Of a stretch of 64,000 nt of DNA, positions 16,801 through 23,800 are shown one piece after another. This DNA is from Murimonas intestini. Its GTDB lineage: Bacteria > Bacillota > Clostridia > Lachnospirales > Lachnospiraceae. Below the pieces are notes generated by a model. It had not been told where the DNA came from. It ran no database searches and worked only from the letters and a program-made list of their open reading frames with translations. The DNA is taken from the NCBI GenBank assembly GCA_003148945.1, contig QGGY01000010.1, forward strand, positions 62,001 to 126,000, read 5' to 3'. Position numbers and translations under genes: made by a program. How positions within the stretch are numbered: the stretch's first letter is position 1; each line of letters begins with the position of its first letter.

Positions 16801-17117
16801 GAGATACAGGGATATATGCAGGAGGAAACAATGAAAGATCCATAAATGGCAGTTTGATGAAGAAGGAGGACAAGGCGCCAGCACCAAAAGAAGGGAATAC
16901 AGGGAAAGCAGATGGTGGGGAGGCAGTATCCGGACAGGCAGAAGATGCTGAGGTAAGCTATCAGAATAATATAGAGCAGGTTGGAAACGAGGGAAAAGAA
17001 GATAAGAGGAGCGTTCCGGGAATATTATGGATTTTAATCGTCCTTTTCGGGGCTGCGGGAAGCGGAGCTTTATGTGTACATTTCGTGAAAAGAATGGACT
17101 TTTTTAATCGTCTGTGA
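13863..17117 (+). CDS. Large surface protein: Ser/Glu-rich stalk, Ig-like repeats, C-terminal membrane anchor
   Basis: This is a 1084-aa secreted protein. Residues 1-27 form a signal peptide (MKRAW, AIAAAVCIGLPVIG). Residues about 56-260 are an almost pure Ser-Glu-Pro-Gly-Thr tract built of SES, EPESG and ETE units, highly acidic and probably extended. The remainder contains several Ig-like/Big-type units marked by DGEAPEGEISVSG, IDTAAPRIEISG and IDKTPPLIFVG, each followed by beta-strand-rich sequence with DRAGN turns. A short linker and one hydrophobic segment (GILWILIVLFGAAGSGALC) with a basic end anchor it, without an LPXTG motif. It shares an ATGA overlap with the kinase gene, so kinase and surface protein are probably one signalling or adhesion unit. 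The ligand is unknown. Confidence 0.85.
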   Translation: MKRAWAIAAAVCIGLPVIGMQTLSSRGIQYHTGIDERAEDKQESGLNGRQEEKTEIESGSESWLESKLESESESESESESEPESESESESGSEPESGSEPESGSGPESEPDSEAASESETGTETGTESESEAWTETGTEPESESEPESGTEKESESESGGETETEPGTEPESGTENESESESEGESESESEPESGFEPEPGTEQESESENGSETEPESGTENESESEPGEESESEPEPGRESETQTGEEEQTETEEETEENIYSTETETAIKKKVKIIEIRPDYADGRKIYDGSRKVELAAVTEEALEHGMVIEVKGEAQSADAGTWNVEYSCSLSGEKADGYELEISSEISPPQIQIVPRTLYVEIGDAQKQYYTEADYRNLVFQNQQAPVRVSGFYENGKPSDRFPAGFKMPVPDIDSTVIRKESPMYEDGKPVVYQNAIIIREDNQGDPTANYCYDLTDGSGYYRRGSIVLTPGSIQDTQFAILSDNSFRDENGTLWVKAGTSLTAVPKAESGYNTAVESGPLSDDGIWQFTLANYNVRGKAAESLEASASYRVDGEAPEGEISVSGTDKSGFSNNSAAAALAYAKDKGSGIRTVQARLVKMKTGVQSEETAEEGSGEWTDWGVGQSWSIQGDGTYSLSVRLTDRVGNTSIIKSPAFTIDTAAPRIEISGLMDGVSYNGGAAARVTVRDLNILEEDIDITLSRMGKIMSEKSLPVLMKRGNGSIEFILGNLPLEQYPDGNYELAVTATDRAGNRSDKSIHFTLNRNGSVYSLAKESGDRIARFYNRESFPIVLTETNLDSVQKTTITRSLEGELKVLENGSDYTVKTAEKNAGVRKYEYTINENCFEQEGIYEVVVASADRAGNKTDSQLQKMELVFAIDKTPPLIFVGSMGTTGKVRVEVRDAISLAGVEIIKNGRLWKSYTGEEWEVNGTEELSENLSLLNEEKTILKVQAWDKADNMASVSNTFEGYRIISKRRDTGIYAGGNNERSINGSLMKKEDKAPAPKEGNTGKADGGEAVSGQAEDAEVSYQNNIEQVGNEGKEDKRSVPGILWILIVLFGAAGSGALCVHFVKRMDFFNRL

Positions 17118-17123
17118 TATGAT
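17095..17123 (+). promoter_or_regulatory. Promoter of small ORF copy 3
   Basis: TGGACT (17095-17100), a 17-nt spacer and TATGAT (17118-17123). The ATG follows only 9 nt after the -10 box, so the message would be nearly leaderless. It overlaps the end of the surface-protein gene. Confidence 0.5.
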
Positions 17124-17132
17124 TTTAACGAA

Positions 17133-17282
17133 ATGAGCGAGAAATCTCCGCCTCTGCAGGTGGAGGGAAGAATCGCCAAAAACAAGTTTAGCGGCAGTGG
17201 CGGGCATATATCCTTCACTGACATGAGGTCAAGACTTATCCGCAGATGGATAAAAGACAGCAAAACTGTTGAGTCATTTTGA
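17133..17282 (+). CDS. Small basic protein of 49 aa, intact copy of a local three-copy family
   Basis: The frame reads MSEKSPPLQVEGRIAKNKF, then SGSGGHISFTDMRSRLIRRW and ends IKDSKTVESF. It has no Shine-Dalgarno but a good promoter 9 nt before the ATG. The same promoter spacing and start (MSEESSVE) occur in the truncated copy at 11872, and a decayed copy lies at 12165. The Arg-rich end could bind nucleic acid or membrane. I do not recognise the family and cannot say what it does. The conserved promoter and start suggest a real gene, but a structured RNA that happens to be open in this frame is the main alternative. Confidence 0.45.
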   Translation: MSEKSPPLQVEGRIAKNKFSGSGGHISFTDMRSRLIRRWIKDSKTVESF

Positions 17283-17367
17283 ACGATATATGGGTTCAAA
17301 ATGTGGTTGGAAATAAAATGTGGTTGGAAATAAATATGAGTACATACCGATAAGGAGGAGACAAATC

Positions 17368-18990
17368 ATGCCATTTTGTACACAATGTGGGAAAAAGCTT
17401 GAAGATGGGGAAGTATGCTCTTGCCAGACGGAAATAAAAGAAGCAGCAGGGCAGGAAGAAGAGAATCCAGTACATGATGCGGAACAGGCGCTCCAGACTG
17501 AGGAAACTGCCGGGCAGAGCCAGCCGGAGGCCAAAGAGCCTGAGCAGGACCTGACTTCAGCTGAGAAACCTGATCAGGACCAGCAGAGTGATGATATAAC
17601 ACTTGAGAGCATGTCTGAGGATACTGTACTGGATCAGGATCAGACGGAATCGGATGATGCTGATGAAGTACAGGAGCAGGACACTGAAGCCGGGGCAGCA
17701 GATCAAATCCAGCTGGAAATAGAGACGGAAAACCAGAGTGGACCGGGTGCAGAGGACCAGAGTCAGTCAGAAGCAGAGACAGAGGATCAGAGTCAGTCAG
17801 AAGCAGAGGCAGAAGGCGAGAGTGATCCGGAACCAGAGGCAATACATCAGGGCCAGCCAGGACAGAAGGGACCAGTACCAGGAATGCCGTATCAGGGTCA
17901 GCCAGGCCAGGGAGGACCAGTACCAGGTATGCCGTATCAGGGCCAGTCAGGGCAGGGAGTGCCAGTACCGGGAGCGCCGTATCAGGGCCAGCCAGTACCG
18001 GGAATGCCATATCAGGGCCAGCCGGGAGCCGGAGCACCGTATCAGGGCCAGCCGGGTCCTGGAGCGCCATACCAGGGAGGGCCGATACCGGGAATGCCAT
18101 ATCAGGGCCAGCCAGTACCTGGGGGACCATATCAGGGTCAGCCGGGAGCAGGAGCGCCGTATCAGGGCCAGCCGGGTCCTGGAGCGCCATACCAGGGAGG
18201 ACCAGGAGCCGGGGGACCATATCAGGGTCATATGGGGCCGGGAGCGCCGTATCCGGGAGGACCGGGAGCCGGAGCACCGTATCAGGGCCAGCCAGGTCCG
18301 GGACCATACCAGGGACCGTATCAGGGGTATTACGGACAGCAGCATCACCGCCAGCCGGGAGCTTTCGGCGCAGCTATGTCGGGCATGTGGAAAACATTTA
18401 TCAGCGGCCTGAAGAATCCTGAGTCTTTAAAGCAGTTTACAGCAAAAGGTGACGTAAAAGAAGGAATGCTTCTGTTAGGAGCGGAATCTGTCCTGATGGC
18501 ACTCTATGTTCTTGTAGTAGTTTTAAGGACACTTTCCGGGTCTACGAGCGGTCTGGGCGGAACTATTTTCCTGATGTTCCTTTCAGTACTGATCGCTTCT
18601 TTCGGAATCAACATAGCCTTTGCAGCTGTATTTATGCCCATTTACCACGGGATTTCAAAGCAGCCTGTCAGCTTTGGACAGTCAGTCTGCTGTGTGGCAG
18701 CTAAGACAATAGCAGTTCTGCCGTTTTTGGCAGGAGGGATCCTTTTCGGAATCCTTTCGCCGCTTCTTTCCTACATGATAGCAGGGCTCGGTGTCATCCT
18801 TGGGTATTTCTTCTTCTTCACCGGTATGAAGGGGATTACAAGAGCCAGTGACAGCCAGCTGGTTTATGCAGCTTTCCTGGGATTTTTAGTGAACAATGTG
18901 ATTACAATCGTGATTTATGCTTTTGTTATCCTGGGGATTGGTTCTACAGTCCTCAGATATGCATTTGGACAGTTTTCTTTCCTGTTCTGA
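17368..18990 (+). CDS. Zinc-ribbon membrane protein with collagen-like Pro/Gly/Gln repeats
   Basis: This 540-aa protein starts at 17368, with AAGGAGGAG 8 nt upstream. Residues 4-22 form a zinc ribbon (CTQCG...CSC). Residues about 25-160 are acidic and Gln/Glu-rich, likely disordered. Residues about 160-327 are a tandem array of YQGQPG, PGAGAPYQG and GMPYQG units, collagen-like in composition. From residue about 340 onward are five or so hydrophobic segments (LMALYVLVVVL, IFLMFLSVLIASFGI, TIAVLPFLAGGILFG), similar to Yip1-type multispanning domains. Proteins with a zinc ribbon before a membrane domain are common in Lachnospiraceae. Their role is unknown. The repeated DNA makes length variation between strains likely. 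Confidence 0.75.
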   Translation: MPFCTQCGKKLEDGEVCSCQTEIKEAAGQEEENPVHDAEQALQTEETAGQSQPEAKEPEQDLTSAEKPDQDQQSDDITLESMSEDTVLDQDQTESDDADEVQEQDTEAGAADQIQLEIETENQSGPGAEDQSQSEAETEDQSQSEAEAEGESDPEPEAIHQGQPGQKGPVPGMPYQGQPGQGGPVPGMPYQGQSGQGVPVPGAPYQGQPVPGMPYQGQPGAGAPYQGQPGPGAPYQGGPIPGMPYQGQPVPGGPYQGQPGAGAPYQGQPGPGAPYQGGPGAGGPYQGHMGPGAPYPGGPGAGAPYQGQPGPGPYQGPYQGYYGQQHHRQPGAFGAAMSGMWKTFISGLKNPESLKQFTAKGDVKEGMLLLGAESVLMALYVLVVVLRTLSGSTSGLGGTIFLMFLSVLIASFGINIAFAAVFMPIYHGISKQPVSFGQSVCCVAAKTIAVLPFLAGGILFGILSPLLSYMIAGLGVILGYFFFFTGMKGITRASDSQLVYAAFLGFLVNNVITIVIYAFVILGIGSTVLRYAFGQFSFLF

Positions 18991-18996
18991 TGTGGG

Positions 18997-19028
18997 AATC
19001 CCCGGCCGTATTTATGCAGCCGGGGATT
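18997..19028 (+). terminator. Hairpin after the zinc-ribbon gene
   Basis: AATCCCCGGC pairs with GCCGGGGATT, a 10-bp GC-rich stem. It is followed only by TTGTGC, so termination may be partial. Confidence 0.55.
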
Positions 19029-19069
19029 TGTGCACTCTTGATTAAATTCATTCATAAGAGGAGAAGCGT

Positions 19070-19699
19070 ATGCTGTATAATCTTGTAGATTCCATTTACC
19101 CTATGCTAATATACTATGTTGCAGGTTCCGTCCTGTATATACTTCTGGGAACTGCTCTGGGAGATACTCTGGTTACGGCTTTAACGGCGCTTGTCATGCT
19201 GCCTGTAGTGCTGTGGCTGTACAGCAGGGACAAGAAGATGGGAAAAATAAGGATCAAAAAAGCAGAATATAAAGCCTGGACATATATCCTGATCGTTGTG
19301 GGAGCTGTGATAATCAGCCAGGCTTTTACATGGATCATGAATCTGGCAGGTGTGACTCAGACATTTTCTAATGAGGCACAGGAATCTCTAATGGCAGGCG
19401 CTCTTGTGGTTCAGATAGCGGGATTCGGACTCATAGCGCCGGTTACAGAGGAACTGATTTTCAGAGGACTTTTATATGGCAGGATGAAGGCATTTCTTAA
19501 AGGGTATCAGGCAGTGCTGCTGTCATCAGCGATATTTGCCCTCTACCACGGAAATATGGTTCAGATCATTTATGCATTTCCCATGGGACTTATCCTGATC
19601 TATGTATATGAAAAATGGGGGGACCTCAAAGCGCCGATTGTATTCCATATGGCGGCAAATCTTGTTTCGGTGCTGATAAATGCCTTTTACAAAATGTAA
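19070..19699 (+). CDS. CPBP-family intramembrane glutamic protease
   Basis: This is a 209-aa membrane protein of the CPBP/Abi (CAAX-protease-like) family with about six hydrophobic segments. The three active-site motifs are present: EELIFRGLLYGR (EExxxR), ALYHGNMVQ (the FxxxH type) and FHMAANL (HxxxN). Members cut membrane-embedded peptides and are often linked to bacteriocin immunity or prenyl-peptide processing, but no such genes are seen here. The start follows AAGAGGAG. It may be transcribed with the zinc-ribbon gene by read-through. Confidence 0.88.
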   Translation: MLYNLVDSIYPMLIYYVAGSVLYILLGTALGDTLVTALTALVMLPVVLWLYSRDKKMGKIRIKKAEYKAWTYILIVVGAVIISQAFTWIMNLAGVTQTFSNEAQESLMAGALVVQIAGFGLIAPVTEELIFRGLLYGRMKAFLKGYQAVLLSSAIFALYHGNMVQIIYAFPMGLILIYVYEKWGDLKAPIVFHMAANLVSVLINAFYKM

Positions 19700-19761
19700 T
19701 ACCTAAATTTGTCATTTTAAACGACGCTGATAAAATGCGGTTTGATGGAGGGATATGTGTT

Positions 19762-20559
19762 ATGACAGTAAATAAAGGTTTGGAATGGACATTTGATACA
19801 GTTGCAGCGGCATATGAAAAATTTCGGCCCGGATATACAGATGACCTTTACAAGATGCTTTTTGAGTATATTGACATCGATAATTCATCCCATGTTGTCG
19901 AGGTGGGGATTGGAGGAGGACAGGCAACATTACCAATTCTGAAAACAGGATGTATCTTAACAGCGGTTGAATATGGAGAGAAATTCTCAAAATTATGTGA
20001 GAAAAAGTTTGAGGAATATAAAAATTTTTCGGTTATAAATGAGAAATTTGAAAATGTTTCTTTTCCTGATTCTCAATATGACCTGGTTTATTCTGCGTCT
20101 GCTTTCCATTGGGTACCAGAAGATATTGGATATACAAAAGTTTATGGTATGCTGAAACATGGCGGAGCTTTTGCAAGATTTGCCAATCATCCGTATCGGG
20201 ATAAGGGCAATCCTGACATTTCAGCAGAAATTGATAAGCTGTATTCAAAATATTATTGTGAATACTACGGCAAAGATATAAAAGCTGAAAGGGAATACAG
20301 TGAAGAACAGGCTATTTGTCGGGCGAAAATTGCAGAAAAATATGGTTTTACTGATATAAGGCACGCTATGTTTTACAGGACAAGAACATTTTTGGCTAAA
20401 GAATATATTGAATTACTTGGTACGTATTCAGACCATATTGCAATTGAAGAAAAGATAAGAACGGAATTTTTTACAAAAATAGAAGAAACAATAAATCAGT
20501 ATGGCGGGACATTTACAATATATGATACCATTGATTTACAGCTGGCAAGGAAGCCTTAA
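19762..20559 (+). CDS. Class I SAM-dependent methyltransferase
   Basis: This is a 265-aa cytosolic protein. The SAM-binding motif I is VVEVGIGGGQAT (residues about 41-52). A post-I acidic strand (TAVEYG) and the motif SASAFHWVPED (motif IV region) follow. The C-terminal half is helical, as in the ubiquinone/menaquinone methyltransferase-like Methyltransf_11/25 group. I start at 19762, which lies about 10 nt after GGAGGG. The coding sequence is visibly richer in A and T than its neighbours (runs such as AAAAATTTTTC), which hints at acquisition by transfer. The substrate cannot be predicted. Confidence 0.82.
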   Translation: MTVNKGLEWTFDTVAAAYEKFRPGYTDDLYKMLFEYIDIDNSSHVVEVGIGGGQATLPILKTGCILTAVEYGEKFSKLCEKKFEEYKNFSVINEKFENVSFPDSQYDLVYSASAFHWVPEDIGYTKVYGMLKHGGAFARFANHPYRDKGNPDISAEIDKLYSKYYCEYYGKDIKAEREYSEEQAICRAKIAEKYGFTDIRHAMFYRTRTFLAKEYIELLGTYSDHIAIEEKIRTEFFTKIEETINQYGGTFTIYDTIDLQLARKP

Positions 20560-20812
20560 AATAACTGTAATTGTGAATCGGATTTATATGTTTATCAGGA
20601 TGATATTTTGCAGCAAAATTATCTTGTCAAATTAAGCTGTTTATAGGCTTAACTACGGATTTTTAATTTATTTTTGATTGTCCGGCATATTTCTTCTGAT
20701 GCGATGTTAAGACATAACACTGCATCAGAAGAAAACAGAAGAATAAGTGTACACATTTTGCATTAAAATGATAAATAAACAAATAATCTGACAGTTTGGA
20801 AAAAATTTGGGG
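20560..20812 (+). promoter_or_regulatory. Region upstream of gltB with a 12-bp perfect inverted repeat
   Basis: This gap contains no gene. TTCTTCTGATGC (20691-20702) and GCATCAGAAGAA (20721-20732) form a perfect 12-bp stem with an 18-nt loop. It lies about 80 bp upstream of the gltB -35 box, so it could be a terminator of the methyltransferase message or a regulator-binding site. It lacks a strong T-run. Confidence 0.4.
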
Positions 20813-20841
20813 TTTACAGATTTAAAAAATAGGTGTATATT
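20813..20841 (+). promoter_or_regulatory. Sigma-A promoter of gltBD
   Basis: TTTACA (20813-20818), a 17-nt spacer and TATATT (20836-20841). The predicted leader is about 27 nt and carries AAAGGAATGG before the gltB ATG. Confidence 0.7.
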
Positions 20842-20873
20842 ATCAGCAAACCAAAACAGAAAGGAATGGGCGT

Positions 20874-23800
20874 ATGGAATATAGAGCGCAAAGTCCTGCT
20901 GCTCAGAGTCCGGGGCTGTACCGGCCGGAGTTTGAACATGACAATTGTGGAATTGGTGCCGTAGTTAATATAAAAGGTATCAAGACACACAGGACAGTAG
21001 AGAATGCATTAAAGATAGTTGAAAATTTAGAACATAGAGCTGGCAAAGATGCCGAAGGAAAAACAGGTGACGGTGTAGGAATCCTATTACAGATTTCTCA
21101 CAAGTTCTTTTCGAAAACCTGCAGATCCCTCGGCATCTTTTTAGGTTCTGAGAGAGATTACGGTGTGGGGATGTTCTTTTTCCCGCAGGATGAATTAAAG
21201 CGTAATCAGGCTAAAAAGATGTTTGAGATCATTGTGGAAAAAGAGGGGATGGAATTTTTGGGATGGAGGATGGTCCCGACCATGCCTGAGGTGCTGGGGC
21301 AAAAGGCTGTGGAATGCATGCCGTGTATCATGCAGGCATTTATCAAAAGGCCGGCGCATCTGGAGCGGGGACTGGACTTTGACCGCAGACTCTATGTAGT
21401 CAGGAGGGTATTTGAACAGAGCACGGATAATACATACGTGGCATCACTCTCCAGCAGGACAATTGTCTATAAGGGCATGTTCCTGGTAGGACAGCTGAGA
21501 ACGTTTTTCAAAGATCTTCAGAGCGGGGATTATGAATCAGCGATCGCCACGGTTCATTCCAGGTTCAGCACAAATACAAATCCCAGCTGGGAAAGGGCAC
21601 ATCCCAACAGGTTTATCGTGCATAACGGTGAGATAAATACGATCAGAGGAAATGCAGATAAGATGCTGGCCAGGGAAGAGACCATGTCATCTGAGCACTT
21701 TGCAGGGGAACTTCACAAAGTGCTTCCTGTAGTGAATACCCAGGGGTCTGACTCAGCAATGCTGGATAATGCTCTGGAATTCCTGGTAATGAGCGGGATG
21801 GAGCTGCCGCTGGCAGTTATGATCATGATACCCGAACCCTGGGCTAATAATCAGACTATCAGCCAGAATAAAAAAGATTTCTACCAGTATTATGCCACTA
21901 TGATGGAACCGTGGGATGGTCCGGCATCCATTGTCTTTTCAGATGGTGATATTGTGGGAGCTGTTCTGGACAGAAATGGCCTGCGCCCCTCCAGATACTA
22001 TATCACTGAGGATGGCGAGCTGATCTTGTCATCTGAAGTTGGCGTACTGGATATAAGTCCGGAAAAGATCGTGCAGAAGGAACGGCTGCATCCGGGAAAA
22101 ATGCTGCTTGTAGATACAGCTGCAGGGAAAGTCATCGATGATGAGGAGCTTAAGGAAACATATGCCAGGAAACAGCCTTACGGGGAATGGCTGGATGAAT
22201 ATCTGGTGCAGCTAAAAGACCTGAAGATACCAAACCAGAGAGTCCAGGAATATTCCGGGCAGGAGCTTGCAAGGCTTCAGAAGGCATTTGGGTATACGTA
22301 TGAGGAATACAGGACATCGATCCTGAACATGGCGCTGAATGGCGCGGAGAGTATAGGAGCCATGGGGGTGGATACCCCGCTTGCAGTTCTGTCAAAGGAA
22401 CACCAGCCTTTATTCAATTACTTTAAACAGCTGTTTGCGCAGGTTACGAATCCCCCGATCGATGCCATCAGAGAAGAAGTGGTGACATCAACAACCGTGT
22501 ACATTGGGGAGGACGGAAACCTGCTTGAAGAGGAGGCTGCAAACTGCCAGGTGCTCAAGGTAAATAATCCGATCCTGACAAACACTGACATGCTGAAAAT
22601 AAAAAATATGAAGGTGGAAGGTTTTAAGGTCGCTGAGGTTCCTATCACCTACTACAAGAATACAAAACTGGAGAGAGCCATCGATCATCTTTTTGTGGGA
22701 GTTGACAGGGCTCACAGAGACGGGGCCAATATTCTGGTGCTGACAGACAGAGGGGTGGATGAGAACCACGTGCCGATTCCTTCACTGCTGGCAGTGTCAG
22801 CCGTTCACCAGCACCTTGTTAAGACTAAGAAGCGGACATCACTGGCCATAGTCCTGGAATCAGGTGAGCCAAGGGAAGTACATCACTTTGCTGCGCTGCT
22901 GGGATATGGGGCCTGCGCCGTGAATCCGTATCTGGCGCAGGAGACTATACGTGAGCTGATTGACAGCAGGATGCTGGATAAAGATTATTATGCGGCAGTC
23001 AATGATTATAACAGCGCTGTGATACACGGTATTGTAAAGATCGCCTCCAAAATGGGTATCTCTACTATACAGTCATATCAGGGATCACAGATTTTTGAAG
23101 CTGTGGGCATTGATGAAAGTGTCATTGAAAAATATTTTACAAATACGGTCAGCCGTGTAGGCGGCATCACATTGGAGGATATTGCAAGAGATGCTGACCA
23201 GCTGCACTCAGAGGCTTTTGATCCCCTTGGGCTGGAGACGGACCTGACTCTTGAAAGTGTGGGAAGGCATAAGCTCAGGAGTGCAGGTGAGAAGCACAGA
23301 TATAATCCACAGACAATACATCTGCTGCAGCAGGCATCTCAGAGGGGAGATTACAGGCTGTTCAAGGAATATACCCATCTGGTGGATCAGGAGGACAGCG
23401 GGTATCTGAGAAGTCTGATGGATTTTAACTACCCGGAGAATGGTGTCCCCATTGAAGAAGTAGAGAGCGTGGATTCTATTGTGACCAGGTTCAAGACAGG
23501 AGCTATGTCATACGGATCCATTTCCCAGGAGGCTCATGAGACTCTGGCGATAGCCATGAACAGGCTGCACGGAAAGTCAAACAGCGGAGAGGGCGGAGAG
23601 AGCCTGGAGCGTCTTGTGCCCGGAAAAGATGGAGTCAACAGGTGCTCCGCGATCAAGCAGGTGGCAAGTGGCCGCTTCGGTGTCACATCCAGGTATCTGG
23701 TGAGTGCAAAGGAGATACAGATCAAGATGGCTCAGGGGGCAAAGCCCGGTGAGGGAGGCCATCTTCCGGGAGGAAAGGTCTATCCGTGGGTGGCCAAAAC

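Noticed and set aside
17366-18412. Overlapping frames on both strands across the YQGQPG array
   Set aside because: They arise from the short-period repeat. Only the frame starting at 17368 has a ribosome site, a zinc ribbon and membrane segments.
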